Shown in pieces: positions 8,491 through 16,599 of a stretch of DNA of 64,000 nucleotides. Both the position numbers and the translations under genes were made by a program. The first letter of the stretch is position 1. Each line of letters begins with the position of its first letter. The notes below the pieces were generated by a model. It saw nothing but the letters and a program-made list of their open reading frames with translations. It had not been told where the DNA came from and ran no database searches. Source of the stretch: Paraburkholderia sp. BL9I2N2. GTDB lineage: Bacteria; Pseudomonadota; Gammaproteobacteria; Burkholderiales; Burkholderiaceae. The stretch is from contig NZ_SMGP01000001.1 of NCBI RefSeq assembly GCF_004339745.1, positions 682,001-746,000 of the forward strand. The letters are read 5' to 3'.

Positions 8491-9858
8491 TTAAGCAGCC
8501 GCGCCCGCCATGCCGCGCACGACGCCCGGCAAATAGCGCGCAAGCGTGAGACCACGCAGCGCCATGAAGAGCAGCATCGCGGCCCACAAGCCGTGATTGC
8601 CGTACAGCGCTAACAAAGCCCACGACGCCGCTACGAACAGCGCGAACGACACCACCATCGACATCATGAGTTCGCGCGTGCGGGTCGCGCCAATGAAGAC
8701 GCCGTCGAGTAGAAAGCCCCACACGGAAACTACCGGCGAGAGCGCGGCCCACGGCAGATACATTTCAGCGGTGGCGCGCACCGCGGCCTGATCCGTCAGA
8801 CGTTCGACGATCCACGAGCCCGCGCCCCAATACACCAGCGAGAACCCCAGCGCACCGAGCGTGGACCACAATGCCGTCACCTTGATCGCCTGCGTGAACG
8901 CGTGCCGGTCGCGCGCGCCGATCGCCGCGCCGACCAGCGCTTCGGCGGCGTGCGCGAAGCCGTCGAGTCCGTAGGCCATGAAGGTCTGAAAATTGAGCAG
9001 CAGCGCGTTGGCGGCGAGCGTGGCGTCGCCTTGCTTCGCGCCCAGATGCGCGAACCAGCCGAACGACGAGAGCAGGCACAAGGTGCGCACGAAGATGTCG
9101 CGATTGAGTACGACGAGCCGCTTGAGCGCCGCCGCGTTGAACAAAGCGGCGCGGTTCAGCGTGGGCAGGCCACGTGGCCTGCCCTGCCATAGCAGGGCGG
9201 CGCCGAGCACGAAGCCGAGCGCATCGGCGGTGGCCGTAGCCGCGCCGATGCCGGCCACGCCCCAATTGAATCCGTACACATACAGCAGCACGGCCGCGAT
9301 GTTCACGCTGTTGATGAACACCTGCGAGAGCAGCGCGAGCCGCACCTGTTGCGTGCCGAGCAGCCAGCCGAGCACGACATAGTTGCCGAGGGCGAGCGGG
9401 GCGGCCCAGATGCGCGCATGACAGTAAAGCCGCGCGTTGCGTTGCACCGCGTCGCTGCCGCCGATCACGCGCAATGCGTAATCGATGAGCGGCATTTGCA
9501 GTGCCAGCACTACGGCGCCGATCGCGGCCGCCAGCAACAGCGCGCGTACGACGTTGTTGCGCAACTCGGCGTGGTCGTCCGCGCCGTGCGATTGCGCGAC
9601 GAGACCCGTCGTGCCCATGCGCAGGAAGCCGAAGCCCCAGAACACGAAGTTGAAGAACAGGCCGCCGAGCGCCACGCCGCCGAGATACGACGCGCCATCC
9701 AGATGGCCGGCAACGGCGGTGTCGACCGCGCCGAGAATCGGCTGCGTCAGATTGGCGAGAACGATGGGAAACGCCAGCGCGAGCACCCGGCGGTGCCAGT
9801 GCACAGGGACGGCGGGTGCCGCGGCCGACGGGTCCGCGTCGCGCGCGGCTTCGCTCAA
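8491..9858 (-). CDS. MATE family efflux transporter (DinF-like)
   Basis: About 455 residues with some 12 hydrophobic segments. The N-terminal block RRVLALAFPIVLANLTQPILGAVDTAVAGHLD-type sequence (about 20-55) is the MATE signature, and two homologous halves are visible. It is likely a Na+ or H+ coupled drug/metabolite exporter of the inner membrane, in the DinF/NorM-like group. I prefer a TTG start at 9858, whose bases overlap the TGA of the preceding DUF2288 gene and which has AGGA six bases upstream. This implies translational coupling. The longer frame would overlap DUF2288 by over 100 bases. Substrate unknown. Confidence 0.85.
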   Translation of the reverse strand: MSEAARDADPSAAAPAVPVHWHRRVLALAFPIVLANLTQPILGAVDTAVAGHLDGASYLGGVALGGLFFNFVFWGFGFLRMGTTGLVAQSHGADDHAELRNNVVRALLLAAAIGAVVLALQMPLIDYALRVIGGSDAVQRNARLYCHARIWAAPLALGNYVVLGWLLGTQQVRLALLSQVFINSVNIAAVLLYVYGFNWGVAGIGAATATADALGFVLGAALLWQGRPRGLPTLNRAALFNAAALKRLVVLNRDIFVRTLCLLSSFGWFAHLGAKQGDATLAANALLLNFQTFMAYGLDGFAHAAEALVGAAIGARDRHAFTQAIKVTALWSTLGALGFSLVYWGAGSWIVERLTDQAAVRATAEMYLPWAALSPVVSVWGFLLDGVFIGATRTRELMMSMVVSFALFVAASWALLALYGNHGLWAAMLLFMALRGLTLARYLPGVVRGMAGAAA

Positions 9859-10163
9859 TTGCGTTCCTGCACGCACACCCAGGGCGAGACGACGACGGCC
9901 CAGAGATCCGGGTCGCGCTCGGCGAAGTCGGCGGCGGTTTCCGCCTGCACGCGCTCGACAAGCCCCGAGGACAGCCATTGCGTGACTTGCGTGGTGTCGT
10001 CGCTGGCGATGGCTTCGGCGACGCTCACCAGATCGAGGTCACGCGCGACGCGCAGCAGCATCCCGCGTGCGAAGAAGCGTTCGAGTTCGGGCCAGCCAAT
10101 CTTGGCGGTTTCGGCGAGCAGCTTGGCGTACAGCGGGCTATGGGTGGCGTCGTTGGAAGTCAT
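9855..10163 (-). CDS. DUF2288 family protein
   Basis: 102 residues. Conserved pieces are LYAKLLAETAKIGWPELERFFARG near the N terminus and the ending DPDLWAVVVSPWVCVQERN, which fit the DUF2288 family of small, soluble, acidic proteins. The function is not known. It is the first gene of a two-gene unit with the MATE exporter, sharing overlapping stop/start bases. Confidence 0.82.
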   Translation of the reverse strand: MTSNDATHSPLYAKLLAETAKIGWPELERFFARGMLLRVARDLDLVSVAEAIASDDTTQVTQWLSSGLVERVQAETAADFAERDPDLWAVVVSPWVCVQERN

Positions 10164-10271
10164 CGTAAGCGGGTTCTGACGGGGCCGTTACTATAAACCA
10201 TTGGGGCGGGCCGCCGGCGCGGCGCGCGTTCCGGTAGGCTATGGGTCCTTCGAAATTCATTCTGAACCTTC

Positions 10272-11000
10272 ATGTCACTGGATTCAACGGCGCCGGCTTC
10301 GGGCGCGCAAGCTCACGTCGTGACCGATGCCGCGCTCACGCGCGCCGAGGTGGAGCGACTCATCGCGGCGAGCCTCGCCGGCAATAAAGCGCCGCTGCAT
10401 TTCACCGACTGCGATTTCGAAGGCGCCGACCTGTCGCGACTCGATCTGCGCGGCGCCGAGTTTCATCGCTGCACGATCGTCGAGACCTCGTTTTTTGGTG
10501 CGGCGCTCTCGCATACCCGCTGGGTCCGTTGCCGTGGCCGCGAGGCGGATTTCGCATCGGCCGACCTGGTCGACGCGGAGTTTCAGTCGAGCGACCTGAA
10601 CAACACCAACTGGCGGCGCGCCAAGCTGGCTTCGGCGTCGTTTCATAGCTGCAAGCTGACCGGTGCCAATTTCGAAGCGTGCACGGCGCTGGGTTTGAGC
10701 TTCGTCGAAACGCTGCTGGTCGGCGCGCACTTGCGCGGCCTGTCGTTTCGCAAGGCCACGCTGCAACAACTGGACTTCTCCGATGCCGATCTCGCCGGTG
10801 TCGACTTCCGTGAAGCAATTTTCGACGGCGGCAGCCTGAAGGACGCCCATCTGAAGGGCGCGCGCTTCGACGGCGCCGATCTGCGCGAAGCCGACCTGAG
10901 CGGCGTGCGACTGGTGGACGCGACGCTCTTCAAGGGCGCGACGATCTCGCATGCCCAGGCGGCCGTGCTCGTCACCGAACTCGGTTTGCGGGTCATGTGA
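10272..11000 (+). CDS. Pentapeptide repeat protein
   Basis: 242 residues with tandem A(D/N)LXX-type pentapeptides from about residue 55 to the end (for example ADLSRLDLRGAEF, ANFEACTAL, ADLREADLSGVRL). These are predicted to form a right-handed quadrilateral beta-helix. There is no signal peptide. Some members bind DNA gyrase by DNA mimicry (Qnr/MfpA), but the repeats are common and general, so no specific function is assigned. It is transcribed alone, divergent from the DUF2288-MATE pair. Confidence 0.88.
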   Translation: MSLDSTAPASGAQAHVVTDAALTRAEVERLIAASLAGNKAPLHFTDCDFEGADLSRLDLRGAEFHRCTIVETSFFGAALSHTRWVRCRGREADFASADLVDAEFQSSDLNNTNWRRAKLASASFHSCKLTGANFEACTALGLSFVETLLVGAHLRGLSFRKATLQQLDFSDADLAGVDFREAIFDGGSLKDAHLKGARFDGADLREADLSGVRLVDATLFKGATISHAQAAVLVTELGLRVM

Positions 11001-11012
11001 GCGCGGCTTCAG

Positions 11013-11041
11013 GCTGGCCGATTTTTAGCCATTCGGCCAGC
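11013..11041 (+). other. Hairpin after the pentapeptide-repeat gene
   Basis: 9-bp perfect stem GCTGGCCGA / TCGGCCAGC with an 11-nt loop, 12 bases after the stop. There is no T run after it; it may stabilise the mRNA 3' end or act weakly in termination. Confidence 0.5.
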
Positions 11042-11586
11042 TTGAACGATTGGATGCCGATGTTTATCATTCGATTGGTCGAATCAAAAGCCGCTCGATT
11101 TTCAGTGCAGGAATTTGTCGGCGGATTTGAATCTCTTTATTATTTTCGCTATTCGCGAATTTCTTGTGAAGAAATCACTGCTTTAATTGAACCGTCAATA
11201 TCGGTTAATAATGCGAAAGGGTGCGGTGGCGCACTAAAGCTACGCAGGACGCAAAGCGTCCGAATCATGCTGGATGGGTTAGCCGAAATCGGCCAGCGCC
11301 CTTTCCTCAGGCCTTTTCCGGGCGCTTTCAGGCGGACCCTTGCTTTGCGCGGTCCGGCGGGCAATACCTGAGTTTCGAGCCGGGGCCATTTGAAGCGCTT
11401 AATGTGAAACGGTGGGCGAATTTAGCCTGTTTATTTCCGACTTTTCCGCTTCACGTAACGCGGAATCAGTACGCCGCATCACATTGACTGCGAAATTAAT
11501 ATATTGCGCTTGTAAAAGGGGATTGTTAGATTTCGTTCTGGCGCATGGTGAACCGGTCCTTTGCCGATATGCGCCGAACCCCCGTT
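11042..11586. other. AT-rich intergenic island
   Basis: No supportable gene. Bases 11090-11215 are clearly richer in A and T than anything nearby (runs such as TTTATTATTTTCGC), which suggests foreign, remnant or regulatory DNA. From about 11480 a TTGACT hexamer and AT-rich tract precede the terminator at 11587, so a small RNA is possible. Confidence 0.4.
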
Positions 11587-11614
11587 AGCCCGGCCTCGTG
11601 CCGGGCTTTTTTTT
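11587..11614 (+). terminator. Orphan rightward intrinsic terminator
   Basis: Stem AGCCCGGC / GCCGGGCT with a 5-nt loop, then eight Ts from 11607. No coding gene ends within the preceding 580 bases on this strand except the pentapeptide gene, so it may end a small RNA. Confidence 0.85.
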
Positions 11615-11701
11615 CGCCGCGCTCATCGTCGAGTCACGTCCGAGTCACTGCGGATTCACATGTGTAGTGGATCATGAAAACTTACTTCCCCTTTCCAGAG
11701 C

Positions 11702-11809
11702 ATGAGCGCGTTAATCATTTTTCTCGGCATCTGCCCGGTTGCGCTTGGCGTGCTGATCGCCTTCTCCGCGCGCATCGATCCGCGCTCGGGACGCTGGCGC
11801 CGCCGCTAG
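11702..11809 (+). CDS. Possible 35-aa membrane peptide
   Basis: ATG 11702 opens a 35-codon frame, MSALIIFLGICPVALGVLIA followed by a positively charged tail ending GRWRRR. It is one transmembrane helix with positive residues after it. No strong ribosome binding site precedes it, so this is a candidate only, supported by composition. Confidence 0.3.
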   Translation: MSALIIFLGICPVALGVLIAFSARIDPRSGRWRRR

Positions 11810-11837
11810 TTCGTGCGGCGGTGCGCGGGCGTCGTCG

Positions 11838-12164
11838 CTACTGCTTGCAGCGAACCACCATCGACCGGTTCTTCACGTTCGCGCCGAAAATACCACCGAC
11901 CGTTCCACCCGAGGTCGCGCCATTGTCGACGTCTTTCGACACCACGTCGTAGCCGTAGTTGCCGCAGACTTCGCCCGCGCGTTTGTAGCACTCGGCCCAG
12001 CTCGAGCTTGCGTCGCTGCCACTGCAGTTGATTGCAAAGCCGGTGTCGCCGTTCGGCAGGTAGGTCATGGTGGTGGTGCTGGAGCAGCCGCCGAGGCTGC
12101 CGAGTGCCAGCAGGCCGAGACCGATCGCCGCGGCCGTTGCGACGGACGCAAATGCGCTCTTCAT
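11838..12164 (-). CDS. Lipoprotein of unknown function (108 aa)
   Basis: The signal peptide MKSAFASVATAAAIGLGLLA ends in a lipobox LGSLGGC (Cys about residue 27). The mature part of about 80 residues carries four Cys (in AINCSGSD, AECYKRAGEVCGNYGY and VVRCKQ), which could form two disulphides in the periplasm. A Gly-rich stretch (TSGGTVGGIFGANV) follows. Related small lipoproteins occur in Burkholderia, but I know of no assigned role. It stands alone on the minus strand. Confidence 0.75.
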   Translation of the reverse strand: MKSAFASVATAAAIGLGLLALGSLGGCSSTTTMTYLPNGDTGFAINCSGSDASSSWAECYKRAGEVCGNYGYDVVSKDVDNGATSGGTVGGIFGANVKNRSMVVRCKQ

Positions 12165-12375
12165 ACAAATTCCTTACAGATTGACGGAGGAAGACGTGAC
12201 GCGAAGCCACGTCGTGTCCTGATTGAGCGTTTTATAACACGCCGGGTTCCCTCGGCCGCGGTTGCAGGGCGCGTGCCCGGCAACAGGCGGCGCGAGCGGC
12301 GGGAAAGCACACGGACCGCGCAGGGCGAGCCGAGAGCGCCCGCTGACGGCACAGTGCCGTGCCCCAGGCCAGCCT

Positions 12376-13086
12376 CTAACGGGGCGGCAGCGCCCGCGAC
12401 GGATCGATTGAACGGCCCTGATAGCGCAGTTCGAAATGCAGCATCACACGGTCGGTATCCGTGTCGCCCATCTCGGCGATTTTCTCGCCGCGCGTGACCG
12501 ACTGGCCTTCCTTCACCAGCAGCACGCGATTGTGGGCATAGGCGGTCAGATACTCGGCGTTGTGTTTGAGAATCAGCAGATTGCCGTAGCCGCGCAAGCC
12601 GTTGCCGGCGTACACCACCGTGCCGGGCGCCGCAGCGATGACGGGCGTGCCCGCCGCCGACGAAATATCGATGCCCTTCGAATTGCCGCCGTCAAAACGC
12701 CGGATGACCGTGCCGTCGGCCGGCCATACCAGCGAGATCGTCGAAGCCGGCGCGGCGGACGGCGCGCTATCGGCGGGCGCCGGACGCGGGGTGGCCGAAG
12801 CGCTGCCGCTTCCGCTGCTGCGTACCGCGCCACTGGTGGATGCCGTGCCGCCCGGCGGCGCGACGCGCAGCACCTGGCCGACCTCGATGCTGTCCGCATT
12901 GGTCAGATTGTTCCAGCGCACGATGCTTTGCACCGATTGCCGGCTACTGCGTGCGATCTTCGACAGCGTATCGCCCCGTTCCACCCGATAAAACCCCGGC
13001 CCCACCGGCGCCGACCCGCACGCGGCGAGCAGTGCCACCAACGACGCGCAGGCGAGCCGTTTCATCATTCTTGTTGTGTTACGCAT
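12376..13086 (-). CDS. LysM/LytM (M23-like) lipoprotein, NlpD type, likely catalytically inactive
   Basis: About 236 residues from ATG 13086 (AGG seven bases upstream). The signal peptide ends in lipobox LLAACGS. A LysM domain follows (YRVERGDTLSKIARSSRQSV through VGQVLRV), then a Ser/Ala/Pro linker and a C-terminal LytM fold (WPADGTVIRRFDGGNSKGID to HFELRYQGRSIDP). In active M23 enzymes the segment before GID carries a zinc-binding His; here it reads NSKGID, as in NlpD/EnvC-type activators. It probably binds peptidoglycan and activates an amidase during division. No pcm/rpoS neighbours are seen, so it may be a paralogue of the main NlpD. Confidence 0.85.
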   Translation of the reverse strand: MRNTTRMMKRLACASLVALLAACGSAPVGPGFYRVERGDTLSKIARSSRQSVQSIVRWNNLTNADSIEVGQVLRVAPPGGTASTSGAVRSSGSGSASATPRPAPADSAPSAAPASTISLVWPADGTVIRRFDGGNSKGIDISSAAGTPVIAAAPGTVVYAGNGLRGYGNLLILKHNAEYLTAYAHNRVLLVKEGQSVTRGEKIAEMGDTDTDRVMLHFELRYQGRSIDPSRALPPR

Positions 13087-13306
13087 TGGACCTCGCAAAG
13101 CGCTGCCGCGCGCCGATCCCGATCACGCGGCAGGTGGATACAAAGCGCTCGATTCTAACGGTTTTGCGCTGCAACACGCGAAAAGCGGGCAACGCGGCAG
13201 GCTCGTGCGGTGCGGAATGCGACGAAATGCAGCGAAATTTTTGGCGAAACCTCGCTCCAAATCCCGCCTCAAAGCCGACCGCGCGACTCGGTCCGCAATC
13301 CCGCAA

Positions 13307-14215
13307 TCAACCCAGTTTGGCGACGCTGATTCGCAGCGCGGCGACTTCGGTCTGCCCCGGTTCGAGCCAGCGCAGACCCCTGCCGTTGTGAATCGCGTCC
13401 GGCAGCCCGAGCCACGGTTCGACACAGTAGAAGTCCGACTCCGCGGCTTCGGTCCACGTGGTGACGGCGTACCAGGGCACCGAGCCCGACCGTTGCAGGT
13501 CGATCGTGACGAGCCGGTCGAGACCCGGCGCGACGAGCCGCACCGGTTGATCCGGCGTGCCGACGAGGCAATGGAAGCGGTCATGGATGCGCGCCTCGTC
13601 GAGTGTGTAGCGCGCTTCGCCTGGCTCGGCGGCGCTGATCGAACCGTCTTCCTGCTGATAGCACCGCTGCGTGCGTGGCAACTCCAGCGAGGTCTCGCCA
13701 CGCTGCGTGTGCGGCAGCGTGAAATAGAAGTGATGGCCGGCGTAGTAGGGCAGCCGCGCGTTGCCGGTATTGGTGGTGGTGAATGTGACGTCGAGCGTGT
13801 GCGCATCCGCGAGGTCGTAGGCGGCCTCGAAACGGAAGCCGAACGGATAGCCGCCACGGGTCGCCTCGCTGTCGGTCAGGACCATGCGCAGGCCGGCGCC
13901 ATGCACGTCCGCGTGGGCTTCGAACGGCAGGTCGCGGGCGAAGCCGTGCATCGGCAGCTCGCGCACCTTGCCCTGGGCGTCACGCCAGTAGCCGATCTTG
14001 CCGTCGACACGATGCCGGCCGAGAAACGGGAACAGCAACGGATTGCCGCCGCGAATCCGCGCGGGCTGGCTCCAGTCGGCATGCTCCGGCCAATGGATGA
14101 CTTCTTCGCCGTCGATCGTCCACGACATCAGACGGCCGCCGGCTTGCGGCGCGAAACGGAGCACGGAGGCATCCTGGGCGATCTCGAGAATGTCCGGTTG
14201 CGGGGAGAGGGGCAT
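13307..14215 (-). CDS. Aldose 1-epimerase family protein
   Basis: 302 residues from ATG 14215, the first start next to the conserved domain. The galactose-mutarotase-like fold is indicated by LRFAPQAGGRLMSWTIDGEE, NPLLFPFLGR, LPMHGFARDLPF (catalytic His region), and YYAGHHFYFTLP. The C-terminal FYCVEPWLGLPDAIHNG supplies the catalytic Glu. It interconverts alpha and beta anomers of a sugar or sugar phosphate; the exact substrate is unknown. A frame extends 100 codons further upstream, but that part is not conserved in character. Confidence 0.87.
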   Translation of the reverse strand: MPLSPQPDILEIAQDASVLRFAPQAGGRLMSWTIDGEEVIHWPEHADWSQPARIRGGNPLLFPFLGRHRVDGKIGYWRDAQGKVRELPMHGFARDLPFEAHADVHGAGLRMVLTDSEATRGGYPFGFRFEAAYDLADAHTLDVTFTTTNTGNARLPYYAGHHFYFTLPHTQRGETSLELPRTQRCYQQEDGSISAAEPGEARYTLDEARIHDRFHCLVGTPDQPVRLVAPGLDRLVTIDLQRSGSVPWYAVTTWTEAAESDFYCVEPWLGLPDAIHNGRGLRWLEPGQTEVAALRISVAKLG

Positions 14216-14463
14216 GGTCGATGGACTGATGAGTAAGAGGTTGAAGGCAGAAGCGAGGCGGCCCGGAAGCGGCGCAATCCTCGCATGCGAGCGTCGGAAT
14301 TTGCCGCGCGGCGCCGCGCGAGAGAATGATTTTGCGCTGCTTTCCGCTACGGGGAAACCCTTCTCGGGAAATTGCGGGTGTCGCCGCAAGGCCATCCTTG
14401 CTGATAATTCGTCTGACTGCTCGGTAACTTCGACGACCGGGCGAGACTGCCTCAGGAGGCTGT

Positions 14464-14550
14464 ATGGATCTCGCAATGGCAATGGCTGTGACTTTGTTCG
14501 GCATGTTCGCGGCAAGCACGGTCTACTTCTTTTACAAGCTCGAACGCTGA
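14464..14550 (+). CDS. 28-aa membrane peptide
   Basis: AGGAGG lies 4 bases before ATG 14464. The peptide starts MDLAMAMAVTLFGMFAASTV and ends YFFYKLER: one hydrophobic helix with a charged C terminus. The strong ribosome binding site and membrane-peptide composition support a real gene; size and layout recall KdpF-like small subunits, but it is not KdpF by sequence. The function is unknown. Confidence 0.6.
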   Translation: MDLAMAMAVTLFGMFAASTVYFFYKLER

Positions 14551-14660
14551 TCCGGGCATTCGCATCGTCTTGCTCAGCTCGTCAAAGGGCATCCGGTCCC
14601 GTGGATGATTCTTCTGCCGGGCACCACGTAGTTCGCTTCACGTCATTCTGCTGATCCACA

Positions 14661-14692
14661 GGGCTGCCATTCATGGCGGCCCGTTTCTTTTT
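14661..14692 (+). terminator. Terminator downstream of the 28-aa peptide gene
   Basis: Stem GGGCTGCCAT / ATGGCGGCCC (one T-G wobble, loop TC) followed by the T-rich tract GTTTCTTTTT. Confidence 0.75.
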
Positions 14693-14866
14693 CTGCGCCG
14701 TAACAACGGTTTCGAGTTGTGACGCAACGCACAAAATTTCCCTGAATGCGGTCCAAACGCTTGGCGCTGACATTGCAGCCAGGCATAATCGGTGCGCTTT
14801 GAGGCGGCCGTGGATTCCTTATCCGGTGCGCCTTTCCCCGACATTTTCCTTACAAGGACGCCCCGC

Positions 14867-15697
14867 GTGAACCTGTCGTTTCTCATTTTCCTGAGCGTGC
14901 TGCAAGGCGTCACCGAACTGTTTCCGGTGAGCAGCCTCGGCCATACGTTGCTCGTGCCCGCACTGTTCGGCATGCATATCGACAAACACGCGCCGCAATT
15001 GCTGCCGTTCCTTGTCGCGTTGCATCTCGGCACGGCGCTCGCGCTGCTGTGGTACTTCCGTAAGCGCTGGTGCGCGCTGGTGCGCGGCTTCTTCGCGTCG
15101 TTCGGCGGCCGCCGCAACGACGACGCGCACATGATGTGGGCGCTCATCATCGGCACGATTCCGGCGGGCTTGGTCGGACTGCTGCTTGAAAAGCGGCTCG
15201 AACGGCTTTTTCACGACCTGCGGATCGTGGCGATCGCGCTGATCGTCAACGGCGTGCTGCTGTGGTTCGGCGATCGCCTGCAGCGTACGCGTGCGCATCA
15301 GGCGCCGGAGAAGCTGACTTTCGGCCAGGCGTTTTTTGTCGGTCTCGCGCAGATCGGTGCGTTGATTCCGGGTTTCTCGCGCAGCGGTCTGACGATGATC
15401 GCCGGCAATGCGGCCGGCCTGACGGCGGAGAAGTCGGCGGAGTTCTCGTTCCTGCTCGGCACGCCGATCATCTTCGCGGCCGGCGTGCTCGAGTTGCCGA
15501 AGCTGTTCCATGCGCCGGGCCAACTCGCCGACGCGTTGCTCGGCGGCGTGCTGACCGCGATCGCCGCCTATCTCAGCGTGCGTTTCCTGATGCGCTATTT
15601 CGAAGGCCGCGGACGTCTGGCTTCGTTCGGCGTGTATTGCGTGATCGCCGGCATCGTGTTCCTCGGCTGGTTCATGCTGCATCCGCAGCCGGTGTGA
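14867..15697 (+). CDS. uppP: Undecaprenyl-diphosphatase UppP/BacA
   Basis: 276 residues from GTG 14867 (AAGGA upstream). It recycles undecaprenyl pyrophosphate to the monophosphate for peptidoglycan and glycan synthesis, in the inner membrane. Family signatures are [14 protein letters not shown] (about residue 12) and [15 protein letters not shown] (about residue 165), with about eight hydrophobic segments. The charged cytoplasmic loop around [12 protein letters not shown] is typical. A terminator follows at 15756. Starting at the upstream ATG would add a non-conserved leader. Confidence 0.95.
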   Translation: MNLSFLIFLSVLQGVTELFPVSSLGHTLLVPALFGMHIDKHAPQLLPFLVALHLGTALALLWYFRKRWCALVRGFFASFGGRRNDDAHMMWALIIGTIPAGLVGLLLEKRLERLFHDLRIVAIALIVNGVLLWFGDRLQRTRAHQAPEKLTFGQAFFVGLAQIGALIPGFSRSGLTMIAGNAAGLTAEKSAEFSFLLGTPIIFAAGVLELPKLFHAPGQLADALLGGVLTAIAAYLSVRFLMRYFEGRGRLASFGVYCVIAGIVFLGWFMLHPQPV

Positions 15698-15755
15698 TTG
15701 AGTTCGCCATGTCCGCTAGCGCGTGCTGGCGGGCAGTGAACGATCGGTTATAATC

Positions 15756-15790
15756 CGGGCCCGGCTCAACCTGCCGGGCCCGTTTGTTTT
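15756..15790 (+). terminator. Terminator between uppP and tRNA-Arg
   Basis: 10-bp stem CGGGCCCGGC / GCCGGGCCCG, loop TCAACCT, then TTTGTTTT. A TATAAT hexamer sits directly before it at 15750-15755. Confidence 0.88.
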
Positions 15791-15987
15791 GTGACTGGCA
15801 ACAGCCGCTGTGGCGCGCGGAATGTCCGCGAGGCGCCGGGGTGGATTTCCCGTCTACCGCACGGTCAGTTAGAATTTCGGTATTCGACGAACCCTGTGGC
15901 TTGCAGGTGCACAGGTTCCAATGCCCGAAAGCGGGTTCTCATTGCGGGTGATGCACGTCGTGCGTGGTTGCATCGCCTCACTTCAAT

Positions 15988-16064
15988 ACGGCAGTAGCTC
16001 AGCTGGATAGAGCATCGGCCTTCTAAGCCGAGGGTGGGGGGTTCGAGTCCCTCCTGCCGTACCA
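15988..16064 (+). tRNA. tRNA-Arg(TCT), integration target
   Basis: 77 nt. Acceptor stem ACGGCAG / CTGCCGT, discriminator A and encoded CCA. The D arm contains GCTCAGCTGGATAGAGC, the anticodon stem is TCGGC / GCCGA with loop CTTCTAA (anticodon TCT), and the T loop is TTCGAGT. The tRNA is complete; its 3' part (from 16016) is repeated at the far end of the inserted element. Confidence 0.97.
16016..16062 (+). repeat. attL core (47 bp), inside tRNA-Arg
   Basis: Identical to 31826-31872, covering anticodon arm to acceptor end of the tRNA up to the first C of CCA. Position 16015 (T versus C) and position 16063 (C versus T) mark the limits. Confidence 0.95.
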
Positions 16065-16087
16065 TCTCCAAGGGTTTGCAGTTCTGC

Positions 16088-16107
16088 GGGGTTACGCCGG
16101 GGTTACG
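16088..16107 (+). repeat. Left arm repeat, possible integrase arm-binding site
   Basis: Two copies of GGGGTTACG separated by CC. The identical 20-bp sequence recurs at 31692-31711, just inside the other end. Its placement inside both att sites fits tyrosine-recombinase arm sites. Confidence 0.65.
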
Positions 16108-16116
16108 GCCGTAGCC

Positions 16117-16284
16117 TTACATTTCTCGCCAGAACCCCGTCACGCGCCCATCCTCCGCGCACGTCAAGATATCGCCGACACGCAGCTCATCGTCATGGAG
16201 TTGTTGGAGCAGTGCGGGCGTTACCGGCACGAATTGATCATTGATGCCGGGCAACGAGCGGCCGGCCAAAAGGGAAGTGTTCAT
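16117..16284 (-). CDS. Small element protein (55 aa)
   Basis: ATG 16284 with GGAG six bases upstream; product starts MNTSLLAGRSLPGIND and ends DGRVTGFWREM. Segments FVPVTPALLQQLHDDELRVGD-type sequence and a hydrophobic core suggest a compact soluble protein, perhaps a small beta-barrel with an amphipathic helix. No family is recognised. It is the last gene of the element before attL and lies beyond the leftward terminator at 16428, so it likely has its own promoter in 16285-16427. Confidence 0.6.
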   Translation of the reverse strand: MNTSLLAGRSLPGINDQFVPVTPALLQQLHDDELRVGDILTCAEDGRVTGFWREM

Positions 16285-16599
16285 CTGGATCTCCATAGGC
16301 GTTTGTCCTTCGCCCGCTGCTAAACGGGGTGGGCGGCAAATGATCGGGTTAGCAGACCGGGGCATATGGAACCCGGCAGACCGAAGTCTCCCCACCATCG
16401 CCGCCCATTGAAGGCGCGATACAGACGAAAAAATACCGCCAGCGGCGGTAATCCGCCACATGCATTCGGGCTGCTAAACCCGATCGATGTTGTGTCATCA
16501 ATGGGTTCAAGGATAGGCGGAATTGCGGCATACTACAAGGAAAATCGTATGTAAATCAACAAGTTAGGCAATGCCGAACTTTGTCGGGGGATACCGAAC
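16285..16599. other. Left-end intergenic region with CTGCTAAAC repeats
   Basis: 315 bases. It holds the sequence GCTGCTAAAC at 16316-16325, an inverted GTTAGCAG at 16348-16355 and CTGCTAAAC again from 16471 within GGGCTGCTAAACCC. These are possible operator or excisionase sites. It also holds the leftward terminator at 16428-16450 and presumably the promoter of the DUF4224 gene. Confidence 0.45.
16428..16450 (-). terminator. Leftward terminator of the element's structural operon
   Basis: On the minus strand, stem TACCGCC / GGCGGTA with loop GCT followed by six Ts. It lies 377 bases beyond the stop of the 1872-aa gene, so that transcript would cross the oppositely oriented DUF4224 gene. Confidence 0.85.

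Noticed and set aside
8491..9978. Longer MATE reading starting within DUF2288
   Set aside because: It would overlap the DUF2288 gene by over 100 bases with Arg-rich non-conserved residues; a TTG start at 9858 with an AGGA site fits better.
15750..15755. TATAAT as a promoter for tRNA-Arg
   Set aside because: A strong terminator follows immediately and the tRNA starts over 230 bases later; no matching -35 was found.
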